Made by a program: the position numbers and the translations under genes. From contig MU394070.1 of the NCBI GenBank assembly GCA_022578605.1, positions 124,001 through 188,000 of the forward strand: DNA of 64,000 bases, written 5' to 3'. Under the pieces are notes generated by a model. That model was given only the letters and a program-made list of their open reading frames with translations, was not told the origin of the DNA and did not search any database. This document shows positions 11,061 to 22,755 of the stretch, piece by piece. The number at the start of each line of letters is the position of its first letter. Within the stretch, counting starts at the first letter, position 1. This stretch comes from Camillea tinctor. Lineage: Eukaryota; Ascomycota; Sordariomycetes; Xylariales; Xylariaceae.

Positions 11061-12111
11061 ATGCAGCTTGGCAAGTCTCTATCAATTCTCTTCGCCCTGG
11101 CTCTAGGCTCTGCCCATGGCGCCCGACTTCCTCTCTCGGGCACCGCGGAAAGTCTAGCTGCTCGAATGGAACAGATCGAGGAAGCAGCAACAGGGGTGGT
11201 GGAAAAAAGAGATGACCTAGCTGGCAAGCATATTCCCCCCCCCCCTTTTTTTTTTTCTTTTTTTTTTTTTCTTGATTATATCCCTTAAATTTTGTCGTTC
11301 GGATTTATTAATAGGAGATTCGGGAGAATAGGGCACGCAGAACTGGCTGCAAGAGCCATTGACTGGTCAGATATCGAGCACGATGATGATAAAGCTACCT
11401 ATATTGGTAAGTAGCTCCGCAACCCTTTCGCGAGCCCCTTCCTCCAGGGTGCACCACCATCCAAGCCCTCTCATCACACCCTGGAAAATTTATTATTTTT
11501 AACTCAAGCCGGGTGACAAAACCGCTAACACTCGTTTTCCTCCTTCCCGCCCAGCCCTGATGTGGCTCTGCAAGCTGCAGTGGGCGGAAGACCACCCCAA
11601 CTGGCCGAACAAGACGCCCCGACAGAAGTTTCCCATGCAGAACACCCCCGAGTACAAGACCGCGCTGGATACGTGCCTGGCCAACGTCAAGACCGCGATG
11701 GGCCCCGACAAGGGCGCAGAGCTGACGGAGTGGTACCAGATCAGGGCACGCACCGTGAGCCGGTTCCCGCCCCGCGACGCCTGGAAGGTCGCGGAGCCGC
11801 GGTATAAGGAAAGTGAGTACTAGCCATCCATCCATCCATCCATCCATTCCCCCCCTTGAAGCATATGAACTTTTGTGGGGGCTCCCGAGTTACTAACTTC
11901 CCCCCTCCCCCGCCTCGCAGTCCAGAGGAGGCTCAGGGAGCAGCAGGACCGCATCGACCTGTCGTCCAGCGACGAGGAGGCTGCCGCTCAGCAGACCGGC
12001 CAGGCGTGGGGCCTCCCCGACGACTGGGATAAGGCCTGGGAGGACGCCGTCAAGGAGTTCAATAAGGACCCGGATTGGTTCCAGAACGACGATTTCGTCG
12101 AGGGGTTGTAG
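11061..12111 (+). CDS. Small secreted protein of unknown function (signal peptide, KR site, four exons)
   Basis: I do not recognise a family. The start at 11061 gives a clear signal peptide (MQLGKSLSILFALALGSAHG). A KR dibasic pair follows at residues 49-50, a possible Kex2-like processing site. My best model is exons 11061-11223, 11341-11406, 11555-11812 and 11921-12111 (225 aa). The last two introns are solid: GTAAGT...CTAACAC...CAG, and GTGAGT...TACTAAC...CAG. The first is uncertain. The only phase-compatible solution I find uses a GC donor at 11224 and the CAG at 11338-11340, across a C/T homopolymer that may contain a sequencing error. The mature part has a Trp-rich core (MWLCKLQWAEDHPNWP), two Cys, a coiled basic/acidic segment, and an acidic Trp/Asp C-terminus (WGLPDDWDKAWEDAV, then PDWFQNDDFVEGL). 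It is a candidate secreted or effector-like protein. Confidence 0.62.
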
Positions 12112-14985
12112 GATAGCCGGCTTCTGCTACTTATTTGAGGAATTATCGCGGGGAAGAGGAGGGGAAAGGGGGGTGTGCGTAAGGGCGTTGGGGGATAGAA
12201 TAGACTGGTATCGTGTGTTTAAAGGGGGCGGAGGAAAAAGGGGGGGGGGGGGGGGGGTGTCTTAGGTAAGCGGCAAGGTCTAGTTTTTCCGCAGGGTAAC
12301 TTGGTTATTATCAAAAAGCTCATATCCTAGGCTGTTGGTGAGGTCTATAGTATAAAACTTTCCGAACTTGTTGGAGTAAATTTACGTCTATTCCCAGGAC
12401 TATAGAGAAGAATGTTCGGTGACTATGTTCCTCGCTTGGTATAGATAAATCGGCTAATGTAGTTGTTTTGTGAAGACATCTGTAGGTTCGCGAGATGTAT
12501 TTCATTATATAGAACAATGGTCTCTTTGTTCCTTTAGAGTCACACCTGATATTATTTCCCTGATCACTTGTAGTATGCCCGACTTGAGTTCCTGTTTAAA
12601 CATGCGTATATAAGTGGTCTGGGTCCAATTTTCATTGGTCAGAGAATAATGCATGTTGATTGGGGTGGAAGACTGGATATATCGATGCTATTATATAATC
12701 TCTAATCTACCGCACCTAGGTGCATATGTAGATTATCGGTACTTTACCTCCTTACACGGAAGATGATATCTCCCGGGACTTGTTCAATACAAACAAGTAT
12801 GGAGTTATATAAACCCACTTGTTTACATTCTAATTAAACTTCTTTGTGGCCTATTACTCTGACAAATGGTGAAAAGGGGGAATATTAAATCAAAAAAGAA
12901 CTCGCATGGATCGGTGGTCGAGGTACCTAAGTATACTTGGGAGTTCATTTTCTTCTATTCATCATCACACTATGTAGTGGGTAATTCGTGAGAATGACGA
13001 GGAAAGCTACTGACAAACAAGATATACTGCAATATATAGCAGCAAGAAACATGAGAATTAGTATACAAACTAAGCTTTATGATATATCATATAGAATAGT
13101 AGGTTGTGTATCTCCTAGATAATTCTTTTTCTATTTAATGTCATGTCAACCTGTGTTTTTATAAATGTTTTATAGGCCTAGCAGCGGACATCTACACTAG
13201 CAAGTCTATGGGTGGTTACGTATTGACGACCAATGTCCACCGAGTGGTCTGTGTGATCCCCCCAACAACACCAATGTATATAGGTTAGTGTATTCTTTTT
13301 TCCCCCTTCCGTTCGGTCCGTCGCGCTAGTATAAACGTCTCACTGCCCAGCTCAAAGTTACAATCATGTAATTGGAAGAATGATGTCTATTCTGAGTTCT
13401 AACTGCATAACGCATGCAATGCGCCAGATCGGGCAAATGGCGTGAGAGTACATAGAGAAACCCGCGCACCCAGAATTATATTAACGTATCGAGATGCCCT
13501 ACCTGTGTGATATGGACCCATCTGCTTCCGGCAGTTCCACGTGGACAAAGGGAGTGGTAGGGCGGTTGACGATATGTAATATGAAGCTATGTTTCGGGTT
13601 TTGATTTCACTTTCAAGTGTCCTACAATATATATCACAGGCTCGGGAGGCGGGGTACACAATACGAGGTTGTGATAGGTTCGTGCTTCTGTTTCTGACGC
13701 AATGGTGGTAGAAAAGCGAGATTTGCAATTCCAGTTGCTTTTCAGCCTTAAAAAAAGGGATTGATGGTACCTTAACAAAGTTATGTATTGTGGATTAAAT
13801 GGATGTTGATGAGGAAATGATGTTAGTGATACCGAGGGAGATGTGATGACGAGGTACGCTAGTGTAGATATGTACATACATAATATCCACTATGCGCGTC
13901 AGTTAGCGTCGGCGGTCACTTAAGACGTCTAAGTGGTAATAATACTTGTGATTAGTGTATTGACCTATCACTTAGATATCTAGTGTTATGTACTACTTTA
14001 CACTGCAAATAACCAAATAAACCAGCCACTTTACGCTTATAAAACATTATAGTACTAGCATGCCTATGTGCCATAATTTGTTGTTCATTTACGTGTTTCT
14101 TTTCTTTTCTTTTCTTTTTTTCTTCTTGAATAAGAAAAGCAGAAATGACTTTATGAGTCCAACGTCAAATCACTGTATATTTAGTTGTACACTAGAGTCC
14201 CGATACTACAGTACAGATGATCTGATGTATGGATGCACAGAGTGAACTTGGCATTGGGACATCGAGACTAAACCCCTTTCGCTACTTTTAGGGGGTAATC
14301 CGGGAGGGTGTACAGAAGTTAGTCTACATAGTCTACATAGATGTACGCGCATATCTATACGTATATCTATGTGTGCACTAGGTATATGTAAGTAGGTATC
14401 CGATGTGCGCTTACGTGTAGTACTAAAAATCGTAAATGACCAGGCCAGCCACGGCCTAAGCGCGAATCTTAATTACTTTATCTGGCTTAGCCCCTGAGGC
14501 TTGGGGGAGTTCTTTAACCTAGACTCTTTAGACTCTTTAGAATCCTTTTGGGTCCAGGGACTTTCCCCGTCTCGCTACCATTTGTTCTTCCCGTGAAATG
14601 AAGTCCTTGACCCAACCCACCCGCGATCTTCGCTTTTTGGACTTCTCGGATTTCTTGTCTAATTCAAACCTGGACACTTGATCCGTATACCCTCTTTTCT
14701 TTTTTTTTGAACTTTTTTTTCTCTTCTTCCCTCTCTCTCTATCTTGCTTCAATTCTCTTCTTCTTGATTCCCTCTCCTCCTCCAACCCCCCCTTTTCTCT
14801 TTCACTTGGATAATTAGTATTGTGCTCCTTCGAACTTGTTAATGTTAATCTACACGTTCTTTGTTCTCTGAACGACGACGACGACGACTAATTCTTCATT
14901 GACGATTCGACCTTAATTTTTATTTCTTGGTATATCGGTTGTATCATGTATTTGGCTTAAGGGACACGGCTGCTTAGAGGACACC
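12112..14985. other. Gene-poor AT-rich spacer, 2.9 kb
   Basis: No gene is recognised on either strand. Features seen are a G17 run near 12240, a 12-bp palindrome GCACCTAGGTGC near 12713, AT-rich DNA between 12600 and 14100, and a pyrimidine-rich stretch (14690-14800) that is probably the leader of the Uds1 gene. Confidence 0.5.
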
Positions 14986-17857
14986 ATGAACGGATTCGCG
15001 AAACAGCGAGGTCAAAATAGCTTCGATGCTGGGAGACCGCAACCGTTGCACTCGGACGTTGGTCCGAGGGCTGCCGCTCTAGCCGAATCCTATAGACAAG
15101 AGGCCCTCAAAGGTCTTGAGAGGGAAAACCCGCGATACAACCCCGTACGATCTTCCCGTTCTGTCTTTAACCCTGTAGAGAGGAGAGAGGAAAGAGAACA
15201 ATCGTTCTGTCAGCATTGCAATATTAACGTCATTCTTAGATGAATCCCGAGCGCGTGCAAAGCTCGGTCCTTGTCGACCTCAAAGATCCTGTCCAGGTAC
15301 ATCTCCTCGCCGAAACCGCCTTGTTCGACAGCAAGGAATACGAAATCCTGTCCCAGGAGGAAGTCGACGATCTCAAGAAACAATGCCAGGTCTTGAACCA
15401 GCGAATCGAGCAAACTCGATCGAACCTCGCGATACAGTCCAAGTTTCGAGATGCCGCCATATCCATGTCCCGACTGTACACGCCTACCAGGGCCGAGGGG
15501 AGGAGGAAGAGTTTGCTGAGCAATCGCCTTAGTGGGGGGAGCGACGCTGCGCGAGAGGCCGAGATGGAACGTGATGCAGTTCAGAAAAAATGCGAGGACC
15601 TCACTTCTGAGCTGTGGTCGTTAGAGAAACGCCTCATGGAGCCCCAGAGGAGGCTTCTCCAACATACCGCCGGCATATTGCAGCTTACGCACAAGACAAC
15701 CAAGAAGGCCGTCACACCCGCTCACAAGATGCCGCCACTCGTCAACGGTGCTCCTGCTAGCCCCGAGAGCATGTATACTACCTCGAACGGTCGTAATAGT
15801 TTGGATTTCCTGGACGAGGGTCTCGTCTTTGATGAAGCAAGTCTATATCGATCTTTTGATACCGCGGAACTACTAGGTGGCCCCCGTCAACAGAATCCTC
15901 TTGAGATCCCCGTAAGGTCGCCTGTCCGTGAGCAGCATAAGCAGCTAGTCGAAGAGACCGATAAATTGCGCGATGAGATTAGTCACCTCCGAGCCCAGAA
16001 TGAGGCCCTGCTCGCTGAGAATAGCGAGTTGAAGGGATCACAGTCGGACCATTGGAGGCTGGTTTCGGACACGGAGACCAAACTAGAACAGTTAAATAAC
16101 CAACTACGTGAACACATTGTCAAGGCAGATCCCGCGCGAAATGCAGATTACGACCCCGCACCGTCTGGACAGCGTGAGCCCGGTGAGATGATCGGCCAGC
16201 ATCTTAATTACCTAGCGAATGGATTGCTTGCCATTGGCGGTCCTCAAGGTGGCAGCGCAGAAACCGCTGAAGATATCCGGGCACTCAACATCCAGGTTCA
16301 GGACATCCTGTCGATTGCTAACCCAAGTTACCCCTCTCCACCCGATGCTTCCCAGGGCGTTGACGGACAGCTTACATATCTACGGGATTCGATTCGGAAC
16401 GTAGAAGATGAATTGAGGCGGGCTATCGATATGTCAACCATGAGCTCGCCCTCGAACCAACAATTCGAACAAGTCGAGGCAGCTCTCATCCGACTCTGGG
16501 AGATGATCCAGTCAGGATATGCGGAAATACGCCGGGAAAAGCAAGAGCGCCGGATCGCACGAATTGACAAAGGGCTGGAGCCAGACGAGGACGATGTCTC
16601 TGAGGGGGAAACGTTTGATTATAGCGAGACTTACTCGTTGCCCGCCTTCACATCCAAGATTGAGTGGCTATATTCCCAGGCTACCAGGTTACAAGACCAG
16701 AAGGCTGTTCTCAAGCGTCAAATCAAACAACAGCGTGAGCTAAATAGCAAGTCCGACTCAGAGAAAGACCAACAATTGAGGGACAAGCTTGATGAGTTAG
16801 AGCATACAAAGATGCTACTTGGCCAAGCCGAGCAAGAGACGGATGATGTGCGATCACAGCTCTCCCAGGCCTTTGCGGACCTTGAGAACCTGCAATCCCA
16901 TCAATCTGAGGCGTCAGCCGAAGTTGAAGAGGCCTTAGGGAAGGCATTGGAGCAGCTCAAGGAGCGCAATGCGAAGATCCAGACCCTTGAGGCTAACAGT
17001 AGGGAAGCGCAGACACGTCTAGATGCAGCTGAAGCCAACATTCAAGTTATCACTGGTCAATTGATGGATGCAAGCAATGCTAGAGACGAGGCCGAGCAGG
17101 CTGTCAAAGCAAAGGAGAAAGAGATCAAGGACATGGAGGAGGAGCTTGCGCAGATGACTGGGATGGTCGCACAACTTAAGATGGAAGCCACTGAGGTTAA
17201 AGCACAGCTCGACGGCGCCTACGGTTCCAGAAAGGAGCGAGCTGCTGAGGTTGCAGCACTGGCCAATACCTCTGAGAATTCTAAAGTACAGCACAGGATT
17301 GAGACACTCGAGAAAGAGTTGGAATCTACGGTCAAAGACCTGACCGATGTTGTCAAGCAATCTCTCGAGAGCGAGAAGAAGATCGGTGAACTGGAAGAAG
17401 AACTCGATAAGGTCAGATCGGACCGCACCAGGCTAAAGGATGAGAAGGACAGAATGGCGGAAGATCTCGAGAAGCAAATACAGGAGACCACCAACGAATT
17501 GGAAGCGAGGTTCGAAAGCGATATTGCTAGACTACGTAAGGAGAAGGAGCAGATCCAGGAGGAACTTGACAAGGAACGGTTCAAATCACCGGGCATGCCG
17601 CTATCGCCCGGTGGTGCCAAGGGTACTGCATACCTGACGGACTCATACCGTGTCGGCCTAAGAGCCGAGCGGAAGAAGTACGAGGAGCAGTTGAAGGTAC
17701 GTCGTTATGAATTCATTATACACTGACTAGGTTTGATGACTAACACTTAAACCTCCAGGCGGAACAAACGGTGCGACGAAAACTCGAAGACGAGCTTCGA
17801 GCATTCAGAAGGGCACAAGGATCCAGCAGCAGGGGTCAACTCAGCCCTCGACCATGA
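14986..17857 (+). CDS. Uds1-domain (up-regulated during septation) coiled-coil protein
   Basis: The long exon (15240-17696) opens with VLVDLKDPVQVHLLAETALFD and EYEILSQEEVDDLKKQ, then SKFRDAAISMSRLY. This is the pattern of the fungal Uds1 (up-regulated during septation) domain. The rest is heptad-rich coiled coil up to about residue 840, with a disordered linker in the middle. A 62-nt intron (17697-17758; GTACGT, GACTAAC, CAG) leads to a last exon ending at 17857. The N-terminal exon starts at 14986 (MNGFAKQRGQNSF). Its donor is uncertain: GTACGA at 15145 or GTAGAG at 15175, both phase 0 to the TTAG acceptor before 15240, giving 904 or 914 aa. The family is linked to septation and the cell cycle by name and expression; no enzymatic role is implied. 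An alternative is a shorter protein starting at 15240. Confidence 0.8.
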
Positions 17858-19717
17858 GAACTTTAATCATTTCTTCCTAGCAAGGTGTTGCTGTCTTGGC
17901 ATATGAAAGCAAAGAGCTTTTTTCCCCCTATTGGGATACAACTCGTCTATTATACGCTAGTGGCTGATGTATGATTATGATGTTTTTTTATTCTTCTCAT
18001 CTGCCTTCTTTGGAAGCCTATATGTTTCCCCAACCTTACAATTTTTTGTTCTTTTGCCAGCGCTTTTTGTACATAAGGAAAAGAGGATATCACTGGACAG
18101 GGAGATGGAAGAATGGGCCTTTTATAAGTTTCCTTTCGCATTGGGTTGAAGCCATCCGAAGCCTTTGCTCTAGGCTAGGTTCTTGGATTAGTTTTCTACC
18201 CACTTCTGTTAACTGGGTTCTTCTTTTTGGCTATTTTTCTTCTTTGGCTGGGTAGGCACAGATATAGGCGGGCGACTCGAGTCAAGGTTTGTTCCCTCTC
18301 GATGGGACGGGAGGAGGGTATAAAAGTGTGGATCGTGTACAGTGTCGTAAGTAGGTGGCGTGAGTCGAGCAAATAAGCAAGCAAGAAAGGCAAGGCCTGC
18401 GTGAGCTAAAGAAGACATGGAGATGAGAATGAGATAAACGAATTCTTCAACGTTCGATATGCTGTAACCTAGTACTTTTTTCTAGGTATATACTTACCGC
18501 GGAACTCGTTTCTAGCCTATACAAAAACATAGTGTTTTACTTATATTATCTAAAAGCAAAAGTATAGGCTTTTGCTTCTGTGCTTATAGCGCGTCCCTCG
18601 AATACTTCGCACTCTAACCCCTATGTGCCCATACCCCCCCTCTTGAAGGTATTTATTCTTGCTTAGGGGTCAACCATAGATTTGTAGAACTATATATGTA
18701 TCAACTTTAACAAAGTTTAATAAGCATCTAATACAGTGCAATGTTAGCCCTCGTACACATGAAGTCATTGGGTATACCGAGGAAGGTCTCGGGTACACCC
18801 TAGGGAGCTTTGCAGTATTAACTTACTCCCAACCTTATGTCAATTAGTTCTTCTTTCTCAGGTGATGGATATATAGCTCTTGGTTCTAAATCTAGCTTAC
18901 ATCTTCATTTGACTTCAAGCTTACTGTTATAACGTTTAAGGCAAACGCGGAAGCAGTGGCAAAATATGCCAACTACCGAAGGTTATTGAACTCTCAAAGA
19001 GCCTTTGGTGAATTGATATGAGTATTTACGCACCAGAGCCGAGGTCTTTGACAGTACTGCGCATAATATTCATGGATTAACACTCTATAACACAACCTAA
19101 GTGATATAAGTTATATTATTTCGCTCATGGCTACGAGGCGTAGAGTTTACCCTACATTTCACGAAAACTAATTTTATGGTGGATCTTTTGTCTATCCAGG
19201 TGTTATTGGTTCAATGTGTTGCTACTTACTTATCTTGCTCGCACATTGCTTTTCTAGGATGCCTCATATCGTCGAATCGATAAATATACTCCCTCAAATT
19301 AGCTACGCTGCCCACTATATGGAGACAGAATTCCATATCAATAAGATCTTATTTTCTCTCTCGCGTGGTTTGGCGCAACTTAAAGGGGGGGGGGGGGGAA
19401 GCGCCACTTGGGCTTGTGAGACAAGAAGGGGATATTAGAGTTGGTGTAGACTGTATTTCTGGCCAAAATAGTATCCTATTCTCCCTCAAGTTTTTCTATT
19501 TAACCAAGTGATATTCCAGAGAGTCACTCGTTTCTTCCCCCTCTGATTTCTTCTTCCAAAGCATCCGTGTCGTGACCATAAAACCTACGCTATATGTCAA
19601 GAAGACAAGAAAAGAGTAGCAAAGGGAACAAGAAACGAAGAAGGGGAAGCACAGATCAAGAAAGACAAGCTCGAATCGTTCCACATAGCGACAGTTAACT
19701 GCGATTTACGAACCAAT
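17858..19717. other. Intergenic, AT-rich, 1.9 kb
   Basis: No gene is recognised. It holds the 3' region of the Uds1 gene, a small perfect hairpin at 18554-18577, a G14 run near 19385, and the upstream region of the next gene. Confidence 0.5.
18554..18577. repeat. Short perfect hairpin
   Basis: AAGCAAAAG (18554-18562) and CTTTTGCTT (18569-18577) are perfect inverted repeats with a 6-nt loop. It lies about 700 nt after the Uds1 stop in AT-rich DNA. It may be a chance palindrome. Confidence 0.5.
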
Positions 19718-21605
19718 ATGGCAACCTTCGAAGATATGCCCCTCGAGCTAAGGCTTGATATCCTCCAGATACTGGATGATCATGTGGATGTATATAAGTA
19801 CGTCAACCCATTCTGTTTTTTTCCGTTATGACGAATAATGACTGCGATGGTCCTACTCAAGAGCAGATACAATCAAATCGTTTAAAGGAGATATGAGCTA
19901 ACTATAGATTTTCACGTATATTAGTGCAGTAGAAGCCGGTTTCATTTTGTTGGATGCTTTCCGCCAGTTCCAAAAAACAATATTAACACAGGTAGCTCGA
20001 AATGGCATCGAGCGGGAGGCCATGAACGAGGCGGTAGCGGCAGCTTTGTGTCCCCGGAGCACGAATATGCCGTGGGACTGGGAAGGCATGAGAAGCAAAC
20101 AACGGCAGAGATACCAGTTAGAAGTGAAGAAGCACGTTGATCGCTACGTGGAGGGAGATTTGGACTTCCCTGTCGAGCTTCAGGGACTCATGGCTCTGAA
20201 TCGGTTGAGCCATGTAGTCAACAAGCTAGTCACGAGATTTGCCAAAGTCTCGTGGGAGCATAACATCAGTCACCTGCCGCGCATCGACCGGCCAGACTTC
20301 GAAAACGAGCAACCACCGCCGCTCACACGCAGAGAGCGCGCCATTCTCCAGAGAGCACTGTTCCGGTACGAGCTGTTCGCGCGGTCCGTCGGCCTGGCCG
20401 GGGGACAGTACCCGCATCTACCTCTGCAGCAGGAGGATGAACTTTTTGAATGCTTCGAAGGGCATGAGATGCAGCAAATCCTCACAGTATACAACTGGAT
20501 CCTCGAGGATTACCGTGAGATGATAAACCAGTTCGAGGCCAACTTCGTCCAGGAAGTCAAGCAGGCCGCGCAAGCCCGCAAGAACCGCGCTTGGAAGGGG
20601 CTCGCCTTAACGTGTTCGCTGGGGCCATCGATCCCGTCGTTGCCAACGGCTTGGCTAGCGGGGACGCCCTCGCGGGCGATTCACACCGGCGGAGCCGACA
20701 CCATAACCACCAACGCTTTGCCCTACTTCTCGCCCGCGTCGCTCCGCCAGGGCCCAGCGGCCACGGGCCCCAACTCCGAGCGCCACACCAACGAAGCGTT
20801 CGCCGCGTCGCTCCAAAGCTTCGGGCTCACGCTCTACGCGCGCCTCTGCGACGCGAGCCCGGCCCAGCGCCACCGCATCATCACCACCAGCTACACGGAC
20901 GTGGTGCGCGCCGACCGCCGCTGGTTCGCCGAGCCCTACTCGCGCTACTGCGCCGGCGACCTAGACCCCATCGCCCAGCTGCGCAACGCGTACAACGACC
21001 TGGTGCGGCGCTCGCTCGACGAGCTCACCGAGACCGGCCCCTCGCCCCGGCCCGCCAACGGCACCGACGCCTCGTTCCACGCGCCGGACGGGCCCACGCT
21101 CGAGCGGGCGCGCGCCCGCGCCCGCGACGCGCTCCGCGACGAGCTGGGTCTGCCCAACGCCGCCTTGCCCGAGTACCTGCAGATGGTGGCGCGCCACCCG
21201 TTCGACGTGCGCGACGAGGCGGCGTGCTACCTGCGCAACACCGGCTGGTGGATGTGGGGCGACGCGCGGCTGGCGAAGATGGGGTTCCGCCGGCACGGGC
21301 TGTTCGCGGCGTACGATCGGGACGCGCGGGCGGTGGCGCGGCGCCCGCCCGGCGCGGCCCCGGGGACGGTCGAGCAGCGGCAGCGCCGCGACACGATGAA
21401 TGTGTCGCTGGCGCTGTGGGCGCTGAGGCAGTATGTGGGGTACTTGCGCGGGATGGAGCAGAGGGTCGTGCAGGACGAGCTGAGCAGGTTGCGGTTAGTA
21501 GTTGATGAACAAGATTGGGAGGACATTGTGAAGAGATATAAGGTTCGGGAGCGGGAGGAGGGGGAGGAGGATATGCTGAGGGGGATGATGGGGTTGAATA
21601 TCTAG
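19718..21605 (+). CDS. Unrecognised protein with an F-box-like N-terminus
   Basis: Two exons, 19718-19797 and 19925-21605, give 586 aa. Intron 19798-19924 has a GTACGT donor, an AGCTAACT branch site and a TAG acceptor, and the join is in frame (DVYNAVEAGF). The N-terminus (MATFEDMPLELRLDILQILDD) resembles the start of an F-box (MPxELxxxIL), but the remaining F-box positions are not clear. The body is helical and Arg/Ala-rich with no domain I recognise. Recurring features are charged helices with Trp (NNxxWW-like GWWMWGDARLAKMGF near the C-terminus). Base composition changes sharply inside the gene: the first third has mixed codons, while about 20650-21500 is extremely GC-rich, which also opens spurious frames on both strands. 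Orphan or lineage-restricted fungal protein; function unknown. Confidence 0.7.
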
Positions 21606-22755
21606 ATTTATCACACGATGGGATATACCCTTCTCCTTTGCGCTTCCCCTCACAAGCTAAGAAGAAGGGCTTGGGATCCGGCGTAATAAGCAGGCGGTAA
21701 ATAGGCCTTGAAGTATAACCTATTCCATTTACCTAGTCTTTAGATTAGATATTCTCCTAAATACCAAGTAGTAAAAGACTCATTCCTACTCATATCCTAG
21801 TTACCCGTATTAAAATGGACATTTGAAAAGACTCCTCGCAACTATCATGTTCAAGTAAGACTTCTCTCATGTCATCTCTTGTAGCCTATAAAATATATCC
21901 AAACTATCTAGCTACTAGCTATACCAGTCAGGTCTATTCGATTTCCAAATTTAGTCATACACACCTAGGTGGTTTTTGATATTTATTGCTCGTATAGTGC
22001 ATGAGTTAGGTTACGTTATATCGTGAATCACATGGAATAAAGACAATGATAAAGCCGTTCCATCCCAGCTGGCATTTCCCAGTTTCCTAACTCCATCCAT
22101 GATTCCAGTTATCTCCCGCTAACAAAACTGACTATACGCATAGCATCATAACGGCTTGGCAAGAAAAAGAGGGGGGTTTAGAGGTCCCCAAAGCAGGGGT
22201 TAGTATCTGCTCTAGCTCCCGCCCAGCCAGCCAGCCTCGGCCGAACAACCTTCTTCCATCGTCCACCTTCGATTTTCGGGAAGGACGCCGAGCCACGCGA
22301 TGCGGTGCAACCGGAGACGCCCGGGTTCAGGAACGTGGCCCGGATTGGTCGATTCGACTGGTTCTCCCTTTCCCCCCTGTCGAGCTCTTGCTATCAGATG
22401 CCCAGAAAAACCTAGGTTGGGTATATTAGATTAATTAAATAGCTGCGAGGGGGGCTGAGATACGATGAACTTGGTCGCCGCTATGCATGTAAGGTAGTAG
22501 CCGGGCAAGATAGGATCTCTGGGACGCGTCTGCTTTCCCCATCTTCGTCATTGCAGGGGATTGGAGTATATAGTATATATATCTATAGATCTAGTTATAT
22601 ATTGTAAATAAATAAGGCATCGGTCTCTAGAAAGGCGCAAGCAAGCAGCCTCTTCACCCGCTTATCGTTGTACCTACCATAGGATCCTTTCCTGGCTCCC
22701 TTTTTTTCGTATCAAGTGGGAGAGGGCCCGAGAGCATCGTTATTCCCCGAACAGG
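21606..22755. other. Intergenic; upstream region of the secreted nuclease
   Basis: No gene is recognised. AT-rich DNA with a TATATA-rich block near 22565-22610 precedes the nuclease start. The middle part (22150-22400) is more GC-rich, with CCAGCCAGCCAGC-type runs, and may hold promoter elements. Confidence 0.45.
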
